Positions 30,918 through 43,412 of a DNA stretch of 64,000 nucleotides are shown here, piece after piece. Source of the stretch: Garcia nutans (taxonomy: Eukaryota; Streptophyta; Magnoliopsida; Malpighiales; Euphorbiaceae); contig CANTUV010000024.1 of the NCBI GenBank assembly GCA_947685225.1, positions 28,600,001-28,664,000 of the forward strand. The letters are read 5' to 3'. A program made the position numbers and the translations under genes. The notes under the pieces are model-generated. The model made no database searches. It worked only from the letters and a program-made list of their open reading frames with translations, and was not told the origin of the DNA. Each line of letters starts with the position of its first letter. The first letter of the stretch is position 1.

Positions 30918-33311
30918 CTAAGAAGGAGGTGGTGGATCATGATCAAACAAATCTCTATAAAAATCATCGCCTGTTGGAGGAGGGGATATATCATCTATCC
31001 TAAGTCCACCAGAAGAAGGAGCACCTGAACATCTATTGCCTTGGAATTTAGATCTGCAATGGTCCTCATTTGAAGTAGATGAAGTAATTTCATGGTTATC
31101 AGTTTGGGGTCCCCTAGAAGATGAAGAATCAGGATCCCTCATTCCCTGGAACTCGAAGTCTCAAAAGTCTTGCTCTGACTTATGATACAATTTTTCAAAA
31201 TGGGTAACCTGTTGGCAACTAGCAGCTAATTCTTCTTGTAGTTTCTTAATTTGTTCCTCAAGCATCCACTGTGAGTCAGAAAGGAAAGGGTAAGAGCATA
31301 CATAATCATGCACACATGTAGCATAAATCATCATGGAATAGGATAACCTACCAGATAACTCATATCAATGCCTTGCAGATGAGATAGCATCTCTGATTTA
31401 TAAGAATGAGCAAATGGAAGAGCAGCAGAGAAATGTCCAACCTCATGACCAAATGAGCCAGTAGCCTGCAATAATTATTAAAATGGTCAAAACAAGTTAA
31501 GAAAGGAGTAATTGTAATGGCAAAATGGTAAAAGTTTACTTGAGAGGTGCTAGCTCTAGGATATGGGACGAACCTTCCTCCCTCTCCATGATACTCCTCT
31601 TCATCCTCATCTTCTCAGGAATTTCTCGGATGCCAACAGGAGATACATCAAAGCTCAAGAGCCCTACTCGAATAAAATGGGTATATGATGCACCTGGTGG
31701 GTAGAGAAAGGTTTCAACATCATAATCGTGTTGAGCTAACCACCATGCATTTTCTGGCATTGATGCAGTATTTAAAGTATACTCTAGGAAATTCATCAGG
31801 ATCCTCTGTCGTTCAGGACCAAGGAACCACTCATACACTCTCTCCTTGAGAAACTAGCCTCTAGACACAGGGTCAATAATGACTTGGTGGATATACTAAA
31901 AAGGCAGTGCGACATTCATGGAAGAAGTCCAGTTCGTCCGCTCTTCCGTGTTCTACAAAGCCAAATTAATCTACAGGATGATATAAGGTAAGTAAACTTT
32001 TTACTTAAATTTTAAAGTATACTAATATTATTTTACCTGGCCCCAGGTTAAGCAACTTAAGAGATAGCACTAGGTGTGCACATGGTGAGAGTCAGGAGCT
32101 GCTACACGATCTGACAACCAAAAATTCAACCTTGGAAACCTGACTCTATCTCAGGAAATGCTAGGCACCTTCACAAGATTATGCTCATATGCCCATACCT
32201 GCAATAATAATGAAAATCAAATTTATACAAGTATAAGCATGTAATTAACAATGGTGGAAGAAGAGAACCTCGACAACCACCAGGAAACAAATGAAAGACT
32301 TCTTATTCCTGCAAATCTTGTCTAGTCCATGATAGAGATAAGCAAGGCTAGCTTCACCCTAGTTGTAAAGTGGTACCATACCCATATCAGTAAAGCCCTC
32401 AACACTGATAGATGGATGGCAGACTCAATGCTACATAAAATGGTCGACCCAAACAAATACAGTAAAAATGCTCGAGTATATTGTTTGGCCGTTTCTCTAC
32501 GAACCTATCCATCATAGTTCATCCAATAACTCCGAATCGGCTCAATTTTTATCTTGAAGGGATCTTTTAATGATGGCTCCATACCGATTAACTGTTGAAT
32601 CTCTTCATGTGTCAGAATATCATTAGTAAGAGGGACCGAAAGGCTATAGTACTGAATACCAGTTATGGTTGTATAATCGACTAGGCAAATAGTCATCTCT
32701 CCTACAGGTAGGTGAAAAGTATGGGTTGTGTCCATCCACCGCTCTGACAATGCTTGAATTACACTCCTATCTATCAGACACTCCTCAAATGGTAATTGCA
32801 AGATGAAGCTTTCAAAATCGCACTCTTGGACAATCCGTTTTACCCAGGAGGGTGCTGCATCATACCATTGTCGAGCTTTATAGACACATTCTTTGCCTCG
32901 GACAATGCAACGATCACGCTAACACTGAGCTAGGTAAGTCAACACGAGGTAAGAATATCATCCTACCAATACCACTGATTCATAACCTAAACTTACTCGT
33001 TATTTTCTATTTTAATTAATTTATTTATTTATCAAATTCTTAATAATAGTTCACTAATTAATTTGTTTTTCCTAATCTTTAGTAATGTTAAGAATTAAAA
33101 ATTTTAAAAACTAAAAAACTAATAATAAAATGAAATAGATTAATGAATACATATTTATTCTATTAAAATATTAAGTTGTTACCTTAGTTTTTTAACTTGA
33201 ACTACGATGAAGCTGCATCCCAGCTAGTAGACTTACAATTCTATTTTTATACCATCGAATAAATTTCGACAACTCAGCATTGGATCTAGGACCAAATCTT
33301 GAAGCATGCAT
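30918..33311 (-). pseudogene. Antisense gene B, copy 2: six-exon plant-mobile-domain-like protein
   Basis: The exons, in minus order, are 33311-33183, 32918-32269, 32198-32037, 31970-31540, 31465-31352 and 31268-30918. The introns are 264, 70, 66, 74 and 83 nt, all with GT…AG. Exon 2 has 'YKARQWYDAAPSWVKRI', then RWMDTTHTFHLPVGEMTI and IKIEPIRSYWMNY. Exon 3 starts VWAYEHNL. The last exon has the coiled-coil 'MLEEQIKKLQEELAASC' and a tail ending DHDPPPPS. The exon sizes equal those of copy 1 except for a one-base loss in exon 2 and a seven-base net loss late in exon 4. Several stops are present (for example in 'SS-stop-KTK' of exon 1 and in exons 2-4). All five splice acceptors are intact here, two of which copy 1 has lost. 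It might bind nucleic acid or chromatin, as is thought for mobile-domain proteins; that is inference. Confidence 0.75.
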
Positions 33312-33430
33312 TCTCTCCATTTGCTGCTCACTTAAACCATCTGCTCTCAAGCTCTCAATGTAAGTATAGCTAAAAGTATAATTGAATGAAAGTGTGAGTG
33401 AGAATTGGTGACAGCCGAGGTTTATATAGA

Positions 33431-35843
33431 TGTAGACCCTTAATTTTTGACCCAGTCCGATCTGTTATTTTTTTTATATGTAGTCCAAAATAATTTTTGT
33501 GGTATTTTAATTAAATAATATTTATTTTAGTAAAAATAAAAATAAAAATGGTGAAGTCAATAAAATAAAATAATAAATAAATAAACAAAAATAAATAATA
33601 ATAAAAAAATAAAAATAAAAATCGGCGACGAAAAATTCATCGCCGAAAATAGAATTGGCCAAGGCCAATTCGCCCGCAGGAATTTCCTATGGCAAATTGA
33701 CTGGCCGCCCAGCCAATTTCTCCAGTGCTCGCAAATCCTTGCAATTTTTGGCCAACAATCGCAGTTTTTGCTAGCAAAATTTTCCAACGCAATTTTTTTC
33801 AAAACCAAATTCTATTTGGTTTTGGTTTCTTTTCCTAATTAATTTTAGTTTCCTTAAACAATTAGAAGTAGGCTTATAATTTTTCATATAAATAACACTT
33901 TAAAACTCATAATTAAGGATAAAAAAAAACTAGTGCGATCAAAAATTGGACTTTTAAACTTGGATTGGATCGGAGAAAAGAAAAGGCAGAAAACCCTAGC
34001 AAGAGCATTGCCAACAAGCAAGCAATCAACAATTCATCAAAGGCAGCAACCTTGCCTTTGTTATTGTTCATCCAGAAATAAATTTTTGTTGGAACTAACG
34101 AACGGAGGTTTGAATCTCTATTTTCTTTATTTATTTCTTTACAGTAGCTTCATCATTCAAATTGAATTAATTGTTTCATCATACAAATTGATCAAAACCT
34201 TAAAAACCCTAAAACGTTTCTTCTAAACCTTAAGAACCCTAAAAGTGTTTCTTCTGTTTCTAAAAACTCTAAATTACTCTTCTGCTTCCAAAACTTTAAA
34301 ACCTTAACCTAATCTCTATTTCAAAAATCTAGTAGCCTTGATTTTTTTCAAGTATCAAAAGCTTTAACCCTAATTAATTCTTCTTTTCAAAATCATACGG
34401 TAAGCATTATTCTTTTAAAAATAATATTAGTTTCTTCCAATTTCAAAACCCTATTTTCTAAATCTTAAACCCTCAAATCATAATTTTCAACACCAAAACC
34501 TACAATCCTAAAAGCCAGTTTTCAAAATCTTCAGGGCAAATATTTACTCGAGCCCATACGGCGGCCCCGCTAGCCGGTTAGCAGGCGAGAGTCAAGGGGG
34601 CAGCGCCTCTTGCGGTGTATTATAAGTCTTTATGTTTAGCTTCCTTTGTTATGATTATTCAAAATACAGTAGCTTTATTCAAAATACAAACTTAAACCCT
34701 AATTTATTCAAACCATAAATCCTAATTCAGTTTTTAAATCTTCACAATAGCTTTTTATAATGTTATTCACTGGGATATTTTAATCTTTCAAATAACTCCA
34801 TTAAAGACTTTCTATATTTGTTTCATCTAAAAATATTTAAGTAGTTATTATAGTCAATATTAAAACCATACTTAACTTTGATTACGGTAAAACATCAAAT
34901 CCTAAATCATAATCTCCAAAATCAAGGTTTCAAACTATAAAACCCTAATTCATGAAGTTTGCTTAAAACCCTAACTAAACCTACTTTTTTTAAGTCACAA
35001 TAACATTATTTCCATAAAAAATCCAAAACCTTAAATCTTTTAAACATCCAGTAGCTATTCTATTGCTTTAAAATATTTCTCAAAACCCTAGTTATTGAGC
35101 ATAAAACTCTAGAAACCCTAATTAATGTATGGATCCCTAAAGTTAATATATTTACTGTTTTATTTATATTGGATGAATGTTTATTATATATTTTGATTGA
35201 GGTTTAATATCTTTGATGAATGATTTATTTATTATGAATGGTTATTTACTTTTATCGAATTATTTTGATTTCCAAATATTGGAAGAGGTATGTTTCCACT
35301 TTATGGGTACCTCATTAATTAATTTCTATGTAATTTAAATTGCTTTTATACTTTGGACCAATGTAAAGGACATGTTTCTACCTTTCGGTAGGTGTCCGAT
35401 TTATTTTAGACATGGATGATGTAGGGACATGTTTCCATCTTTGGATGGGTGTCCATTTATTTGCTTTGTTTGGACATTGCTTTGATTTTAATATAATGAT
35501 GCTTTATTTCAATTGTTGCGTGTAATATGGATAATATTGTTATACTTAAGAATTTTATAATATTAAGACCTACAAAGGAGGCCAGTTCCAATGAACCGGG
35601 CGTTGTGGGGGTGCTGGGCCATTTCTCACCTTCCCCACAATTACCCAACTTTTTGAACCCATTAGGGGGTTGGGGATTCCTTAGGAATCGAGTTATCCAC
35701 CCTTTTCTTTTTCCTAGCCTATCCGGGTGGCAACTTCATTTTCTTCGGACTTAGGTCCGTGTTCTCTAAAGCTCCGAGCCTAAACAGTTCCGAAGTCATA
35801 AGAACCATTCCACCGGAAGTGGGGACGAAAATCCCCGCTCACA
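33431..35843 (+). mobile_element. 5' LTR of the second gag-only element
   Basis: 2,413 bp. It carries a GC-rich cassette at 34545-34625 (CGAGCCCATACGGCGGCCCC…GGGGGCAGCG) that the other T LTRs except 41036-42337 lack. The three hairpins lie at about 35286-35452. Confidence 0.85.
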
Positions 35844-36988
35844 GTGGCGACTACACTGGGGATAAGAGAAGTTAATTCCATTGGTCTTTATATTATTCTA
35901 TTCTTTCTTATAATGATATTATCAATTGCATCATATTAGATTGCATTGTGTGCGTGAGTTAGGACGCCCGTGTTACTTGTGTTGTGTTATGTAAGGGAAA
36001 CCATACTTTCACTCAAGGTTTGGAGATCAAGCATAGCATAACCACTCATAGCCTCATACCATTTGGTATATACTTGCTATGGGAAACTAAGCCTTTTAAC
36101 CCAAAGACTAAAGCTCATGTAATTGGCCTAGTTACTTTCCTTAGGTTTTACCCCAAATGCTTGTTGTTTGACTATGGTTAATTTATCTTGGTTTAATCAT
36201 GGCTTATTTGGTTTGTTCTTTTTCTAAGTACATTTGTAAGCTCAAAATAAATTTTTCTCTAAATCCAAAAGACCAAAGCTATTTTCAAAACGTTTTCAAA
36301 ATGATCTTTGGACATTAAATTTTTCTAAAAACAAATCAAAAATTCTTTTGCTCATAACCCAAATACTAAGTCCAAAATTTATTTTTTCTAAAATCTTTTT
36401 TACAATGAGCTTAGAAACAAAATTATTTTTATCCAAAAGAGCTTACAAATATTTAGGTCAATTACGAAATACCAAAAATCAATTGTGAGCCTTGTTTATA
36501 CTAAAAATAATTAATAATGGGCTTGTTTTTTGGCATGAACCACTAGTTACTTTTTCAAGTGAGAAATCTATTGATAATAAACCTCTTAATTTAGTTTTAA
36601 TCCAATATAGCATAAAAGCTACTATAGTTGGTTGAATGGATTCGAACCTAATTAATGGAAATTATCATGAATTGATTTCCATTTTGAAAATATAATTATT
36701 GGTTGAAACATCCGAGGGAAATATTCAAAAACAAGATACCCCATGTTGGTCTTTTGTTAACCATATACCTAGGAAAAGAGACTCGCCATTCGTGTGTGGA
36801 TGTTATAAGGTTGGAAGGGATGTTCTGCTTATCTTTGTTGATTGTTTGTGCATACAAGCATGCATACATACATTTGCATCTCATATCATTAATCCCTTTT
36901 GGCTCACAGCCCTGAAGTATGATAATTCAAGAGCATATAGCGATGCCACCTACAACATTGATTTTGATTCAAGTACTTCATTGGAAGG
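35844..36988 (+). other. Primer site and leader of the second gag-only element
   Basis: The primer-binding site begins at 35845 and carries one C-to-A change. The leader aligns with 20437-21548, including the short 65-codon frame at 35984-36181. Confidence 0.65.
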
Positions 36989-37777
36989 ATGGATGCAAAC
37001 CAGCTAAGGGACATAGTCGATGAAGTTGTCAAAGCTAGAATGGCCGAACTATGAGATCAATTGGTTGAAATTATGAGGACCTAGTTGATTCAAATTCTAA
37101 AGATCATCAACATTGCTAATGAGGCATCTCCCATTGACATAAGAAAGAAGGAAAAGGCAACATTAACAAGGAACATGTCTACTGATAGAGATTGAATGAA
37201 AAATGAGAGATCAATCCCTATTCTACAAGACCAACCGAATCATGTGCTATCTAAGTGGAGCAATAAGAGCGGCTATCACCCTAGTGGGCAAAGGGAAAGA
37301 GGAGGTGTTGAGAAAAATGCAACAACTGAGCCGACAAAGAAGAGTAATTTTTCAGACTTAAGGGAGCCTTTGTCAAAGATGTTAGAAAATCTAATGAAAA
37401 TGGATTTGCTAGAACCATTGGCACCTCGGCCTCTACATAAGCCTCTACCACCAAATTTTGATGCCTAGGTTTTCTGTCAATTTCATCAAATGCAAGGGCA
37501 TGAGATAGATAAATGTGTTCGATTAAGGCATAAAATCCAAGATTTGATTGACAGTGGAAAGCTGCCCGAGCCTGATAAGCCCAACATTAAAAATAATCCT
37601 CTGCCTAAATTTGCAAGGGCACCATCACTTACAACCTTCATGAAGAGTTTTATCTTGTCCTCTTGCCATGATATGGATAGAGAAGCTGCGAAAGATGATA
37701 TGCTACTAAGTAAGCTTGGGCTAACTATGGATGATGAAGCAATGACCTTTGATGATGGAAAAAGTCCTTACGCTTAA
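36989..37777 (+). pseudogene. Gag remnant of the second gag-only element
   Basis: It stays in one frame from ATG 36989 (MDANQLRDIVDEVVKARM) to TAA 37775-37777, with four internal stops. The capsid-like core found at 21967-22420 is deleted. The knuckle region remains (FCQFHQMQGHEIDKC, then LRHKIQDLIDSGKLPEP). It has an acidic extension, 'LLSKLGLTMDDEAMTFDDG', that the first copy lacks because that copy stops earlier. It is not functional. Confidence 0.8.
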
Positions 37778-40289
37778 GATGTCTAAATAAGTGAAGTATC
37801 TTCGACTCCAACTCAATGAACTTCCCTTAGATTAGAGTGTTGCTCTATTTATTTTACTTTCTTTAATATTTAATTGGAACAATCGTGTTTTTCAAATTTA
37901 AATTTTTTTTAATAAATTACTTTCAACAAAATTTTTGTTGGTCTTTGTTCATTTTGGTGCTCAACCAATGAGGAATCTAGCTTGATGATTCATGAATTAA
38001 TATATTTATGCATCATGACTCGAATGACTTTACTAGGTGAGGGAATCGCTCTGTAACATTGAGTTGTGTATATTTATGTAGAGTTACCTTTGTCTAGGTC
38101 CTAGTCAGTCTTAGAACATGCTTTGACAAATTTTGAGGCGAAATTGAACTCTGCTTATTTAAGGGAGAGATGATCTAGGCATTGTTTGACAAGCCAACAA
38201 CTAGTATCCACCAAATTAAATATCAATCCCTAGTTGTCCCTTTGAGCCTTCATAAAATTTTAGCTTTCTTTTCATTGACATATAACCCCAACAACCTACC
38301 CTGAGCTGTTGTGATACTTTTGACAAGTCTTATGATCACTAAGGTGAAGAGGCAAGAAGATCAAAGAAAGGAATGAATAGTCAAGATCATAAGGATAGTT
38401 GATGTTCTCAAGACCATAAGGGTAGTTGAAGTTCACCTAATATCTCTAATCTATCAAGATAACATCAGAGTAACAAATGATTTATCCCTATTAAAGGAGA
38501 TTTATGTCACTCCACTCATCCATTATTAGAAACCCAAGTTGGTACAAACAAGAAAACTCTTTTTGAGCTAGAACCAAAAAAAAAGAAAAAAAAATAAAAA
38601 AGAAGAGGGAAAAAAGAAAGAAAAAGAAAAGAAAAAAAAGGACAAAAGAAGAGAAAAAGGAAAAAAAGATATAACCTAAAAAGGCGGTTCAGAAAGCCAA
38701 CGGAGTTTTTTTTTTACCTAAAGCAGCAAAAGGCTTCTATTTGGTTTATAAGGACAGTTTGACTTGAATTGGTCCAACCCAACCAAAGATTCAATCAAAA
38801 TCAGAGAAAAAGGAGAAAGACCATCCAGTTCTTAAAAGTTATGTACTTGACAGTCCTGCAAGGAAGAAGGACAAAATAATAAAATGCTCAAAGAAAGGGA
38901 AGAGTAAGAAAAATAAAAAGAAAGAAAAGGGAGAAGAAGAAAAGAGACGAATTTGGGTACCAAACTTTATGCAAAGAAACAAATATTGTTCTAATCAAGA
39001 TCCAGATTAATGCCAAGAAGATAGAAGGAATTTGGAGTCTAGTAAGATTGCTCCCAATTGTCTAAAGTTCCAACAAGAAATTTATAGTGTGAAGGTTTGT
39101 CCTTTGTGTCACACCAGCTCCAATCTCAAAATGGCTTTCATTTAACCCATGTCCCTTATAGACCCCATTTCAAGCCTATCAAAGACCTGTTGATCTCTCT
39201 TCGTAGGTAGAGTCTATTAGTGGAGATAGTTTGAATAAGCGTGCATAAGACATAGATAATATTTAAACTCAATGAGACCTTTGACCAAGTAATGTGTATG
39301 TGCCTATCTGAAGTGCAATAGTTCTTGCTTAAATAGAAATAATTCTAGGGTTGTCATGTTATAGATTTGGAAAAATCAAGTCCTGAGGTACATTGACATT
39401 GATTTGGCAAAGCCAACATTTGATTTCAAAATAAAAATTCAAAAAATAAAAAATGTTTTTATCATACAAATCCTTCAAGTTAAGAGAAGTTTCTTGAATA
39501 GTCGAACCTCGAAGGACACATTGGTCAAAGGAAATGATTACTGGCAAGGTCATGAAGAAGCTACCAACTGACATGCTGAATCATAATTTAAAATGGATGT
39601 ATCTCTACTGTTTGGGGCCTCCATTATTCATATTTTCAACATCTTAAAGATAAAAGCCATAAATATGGAGCATTGTGCCATTCCAATGCAAGACCTGAAC
39701 GAGCATCTGAAAGGAACCAATGTGAACACTTCTGCTGATCACCTCAGTCTATGAGTCGATGGAACGACTGTAAGTATTATTCATGCATATCATGCATACA
39801 TGAGCATATCACATCGTACTTTCTTGTCTTGTATTATCAAAGTGAACAGTAAATACCTTGTGAAGTAAAGAATGAAAAGAAGATATCAAATCAGGGGGGC
39901 ATGAAAAGCTCATTGCTTGAGAAGGTTCCAGTAATTTTGTAAAGAAAAGAAATGCGTGCTTTTGTGAAGAACTAGACAACAAAAACATCAATCAGAGGCC
40001 GCATAGAAAAATCATGGGTTTGAGCCTACACAGGGGGCAAAGTTTCTCCTTTTCAATTTTTGAGTTTATGCATGAACAAAACATTTTGAGACTCACTTCT
40101 AATATTTTACCACGCAGGGGGGCAAGGAGAGGCCGGATATGAAGGCTAGCTAAAAAGGGTTGAATTTTTTTTGCAAAAGTGCAAAGAAAGAACAAAAAAG
40201 AATGAAAAAAGAAGAACATTACAATTCTCAAAAGAATGAATATGCAAAAGACAAAAGATCAGTTCAGCTAAAAGAGCTGAAGCCAGAGT
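37778..40289 (+). other. 3' noncoding region of the second gag-only element
   Basis: It aligns with 22904-25620: 'AAGACCATAAGGGTAGTTGA' repeats (about 38410), an A/G-rich run (38570-38690) and several polypurine-like words (39892 ATCAGGGGGGCATG, 40032 CAGGGGGCAAAG, 40116 GCAGGGGGGCAAGG). No gene is seen. Confidence 0.65.
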
Positions 40290-40992
40290 AAAGACCAGAC
40301 CTTCAATGGATAAAGATCCATGTTTCAAGGGTAAAGACCTGATTTCCAATGGATAAAGATCCATGTTTCAAGGGTAAAGACCCAACCTTTAGTGGATAAA
40401 GATCCATGTTTCAAGGGTAAAGACCCGATCTCCAATGGATAAAGATCCATGTTTTAAGGGTAAAGACCCGGCCTCCAATGGATAATGATCCACGTTTTAA
40501 GGGTAAAGACCCAATTATCAATGGATAAAGATCCATGTTTCAAGGGTAAAGACCTGATTTCCAATGGATAAAGATCCATATTTCAAAGGGTGAAGACCCA
40601 AAGTCCAAAGGATGAAGATCCATTTTCAAGGGTGGAGACCCAATTTTCAAGGATGAAGATCCATTTTCAAAGGTGAAGACCTGATTCCAAGGATGAAGAT
40701 CCAATTTCAAGGGTTAAGACCCAACGTCCAAAGGATGAAGATCCATTTTCAAGGGTGAAAACCCGATCTCAAAGGATGAAGATCCATTTTCAAGGATAAA
40801 GACCTGATCTCAAAGGATGAAGATCCATTTACAAGGGTGAAGACCCGATCTCCAGGGATGAAGATCCATTTTACAAGGGTGAAGACCCGATCTCCAAGGA
40901 TGAAGATCCGTTTTCAAAGGTGAAGATCCGATGCTAAGGATGAAGATCCAAGGTCCAACGATGAAGATCCATTTTGAGGGTGAAGAACCATA
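40290..40992. repeat. GGAT-(A/G)AAG-ATCC / GGGT-(A/G)AAG-ACCC hairpin array
   Basis: About sixteen pairs of hairpins alternate GGAT/ATCC and GGGT/ACCC stems around AAAG or GAAG loops. The spacing is about 21-22 bp per hairpin and 43 bp per pair. The first half uses AAAG, the second GAAG. Some units have AGGT/ACCT stems. Confidence 0.85.
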
Positions 40993-41035
40993 ATGCATTG
41001 AACAGCCGGATCAGTCAGACTTCTCAGCTGATAAA

Positions 41036-42337
41036 ATATTAATCGAGCCCATACGGTGGTCCCGCTAGCCGATTAGCAGGCGGGGGTCAAGGGGGCAGCG
41101 GCCCTTGCAGGGTATTATAAGTCTTTATGTTTAGCTTCCTTTGTTATGATTATTCAAAATACAGTAGCTTTATTCAAAATACAAACTTAAACCCTAATTT
41201 ATTCAAACCATAAATCCTAATTCTGTTTTCAAATCTTCACAGAAGCTTTTCATAATGTTTTTCACTGGATATTTTAATCTTTCAAATAACTCCATTAAAG
41301 ACTTTCTATATTTGTTTCATCTAAAAATATTTAAGTAGTTATTATAGTCAATATTAAAACCATACTTAACTTTGAACATGGTAAAACATCAAATCCTAAA
41401 TCATAATCTGCAAAATCGAGGTTTCAAACTATAAAACCCTAATTCATGAAGTTTGCTTAAAACTCTAACTAAACCTACTTTTTTTAAGTCACAGTAACAT
41501 TATTTCCATAAAAGATCCAAAATCTTAAATCTTTTAAACATCCAGTAGCTATGCTATTGCTTTAAAATATTTCTCAAAACCTTAGTTATTGAGCATAAAA
41601 CTCTAGAAACCCTAATTAATATATGGATCCCTAAAGTTAATATATTTACTGTTTTATTTACATTGGATGAATGTTTATTATATATTTTGATTGAGGTTTA
41701 ATATCTTTGATGAATAATTTATTTATCATGAATGGTTATTTACTTTTATCGATTTATTTTGATTTCCAAATATTATAAGAGGTATGTTTCCACTTTGTGG
41801 GTACCTCATTAATTAATTTCTATGTAATTTAAAGTGCATTTATTTTTTGGACCGATGTATAGCACATGTTTCTACCTTTCGGTGGGTGTCCTATTTAGTT
41901 TAGACATGGATGATGTAAGGACATGTTTCCATCTTCGGATGGGTGTCCATTTATTTGCTTAGTTTGGACATTGCTTTGATTTTAATATAATGATGCTTTA
42001 TTTCAATTATTGCGTGTAATATGGATAATATTGTTATATTTAAGAATTTTATAATATTAAGACCTGCAAAGGAGGCCGGTTCCAATGAACCGGGCATTGT
42101 GGGGGTGCTGGGTCATTTCTCACCTTCCCCACACGTACCCAACTTTCCGAACCAATTAGGGTGTTGGGGATTCCTTAGAAATTGAGTCATCCACCCCTTT
42201 CTTTTTCCCAGCTCATCCGGGTGGCGACTCCATTTTCTTCGGACTTAGGTCCTTGCTCTCTAAGGCCCCCAGCCTAAACAGTGCCGAAGTCGCAAGAACC
42301 ATTCCATCGAGAGTGGGGGCAAAAATCCCCACTCACA
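41036..42337 (+). mobile_element. Truncated 3' LTR of the second gag-only element
   Basis: It corresponds to 34545-35843 of the 5' LTR, starting with the GC-rich cassette (CGAGCCCATACGGTGG). It ends CCCCACTCACA at 42337, followed by the target duplication ATAGA. Confidence 0.85.
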
Positions 42338-42649
42338 ATAGACAAAGGATAAAAGAAAAGACAAATGAAAAAGAGGAAATAGTAATTCCCGTGATATAAA
42401 AAAATCTCACTATTAGTGAATAGTGAGCAAATAGTGATGAACAATGTCTAAATAGTAAGTCCAATTATGCAATTCAATTATTCAGCTATTTGCATGTTTA
42501 AAAATATTTTTGTACGTTTATAATATTTTTACATGCAAGGGCAAAAGGATATAGGTATGGTAAAAAATAACTAAATTTTTGCAATCATTTTTTTTGCTAA
42601 AAAATAGCTAAACTACTAACTGCAATCATTTTTTATAGATAACCAATTT
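42338..42649 (+). other. Tat 3' noncoding region
   Basis: It continues the Tat element after the insertion. It has ATAGTGA/ACTATT inverted words (42405-42480), as at 8085-8225, and a polypurine-like GCAAGGGCAAAAGG at about 42535. Confidence 0.55.
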
Positions 42650-43330
42650 ATTTTTTAAGTCTAGAACTTATCTCGGGTCCAGAACCCAAATTATTTTTGA
42701 AGTCTAGAACTTGCCTCCGAGTCCAAAACCCAAATTATTTTTTAAGTCTAGAACTTACCACGGGTCCAGAAACCAAATTATTTTTTAAGTCCAGAATTTA
42801 CCCCGGGTCCAAAATCCAAATTATTTTTTGAGTTCATAACTTACTTCAGGTCCAGAATCCAAATTATTTTTTATGTCCAAAACTTATCTCAAGTCCAGAA
42901 CCCAAATTATTTTTAAGTCCAGAACTTACCTCCAAGTCCAGAACCCAAATTATATTTTAAGTCCAGAACTTACCTCGAGTCCAAAACCCAAATTATTTTT
43001 TAAGTTCATAACTTACCTCGGGTCCAGAAATCAAATTATTTTTTAAGTCCATATCTTACCTCGGGTCTAGAATCCAAATTACTTTTAAGACCAGAACTTA
43101 CCTCCAGGTCCAGAACCCAAATTATTTTTAAGTCCAGAACTTACCTCAGGATCCAAAACCCAAATCATTTTTTAAGTCCAGAACTTGCCTCGAGTCCAGA
43201 ACCCAAATTATTTTTTAAGTCCAAAACTTACTCTGGGTCTAGAACCCAAATTATTTTTTAAGTTCAGAACTTACCTCAGGTCCAAAATTCAAATTATTTT
43301 TTAAGTCCATCCTTGGGTACAAAGTCCAGT
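42650..43330. repeat. GT-CCAGA-AC hairpin array (array C)
   Basis: Units of about 42 bp hold two hairpins, AAGT/ACTT and GGGT/ACCC, around CCAGA, with spacer AAATTATTTTT. It is a two-hairpin version of arrays A and B and lies about 80 bp before the polypurine tract. Confidence 0.85.
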
Positions 43331-43412
43331 CTGGCTCTAAACCCAGTCAAAAATCACATTGCTTTTCACTCTCTTTTGCTGTAGTCTAAGATCGCTCAAG
43401 CAGGGGGCAAAC

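Larger units (their letters stand above)
33431..42337 (+). mobile_element. Second gag-only T element, with target duplication ATAGA
   Basis: Starts TG at 33431 and ends CA at 42337, flanked by ATAGA (33426-33430 and 42338-42342). It contains the 5' LTR (33431-35843), primer site (one change: GACTACACTGG), leader, gag remnant, noncoding repeats and a 3' LTR lacking its first 1.1 kb. The missing part also removes the polypurine tract and the CCAGA array, so one deletion joins the noncoding region to mid-LTR at about 41036. Confidence 0.85.

Noticed and set aside
40290..40992. CRISPR-like array
   Set aside because: Repeats and spacers are both repetitive, the hairpins are 12 bp, no cas genes exist, and the setting is a plant retrotransposon.
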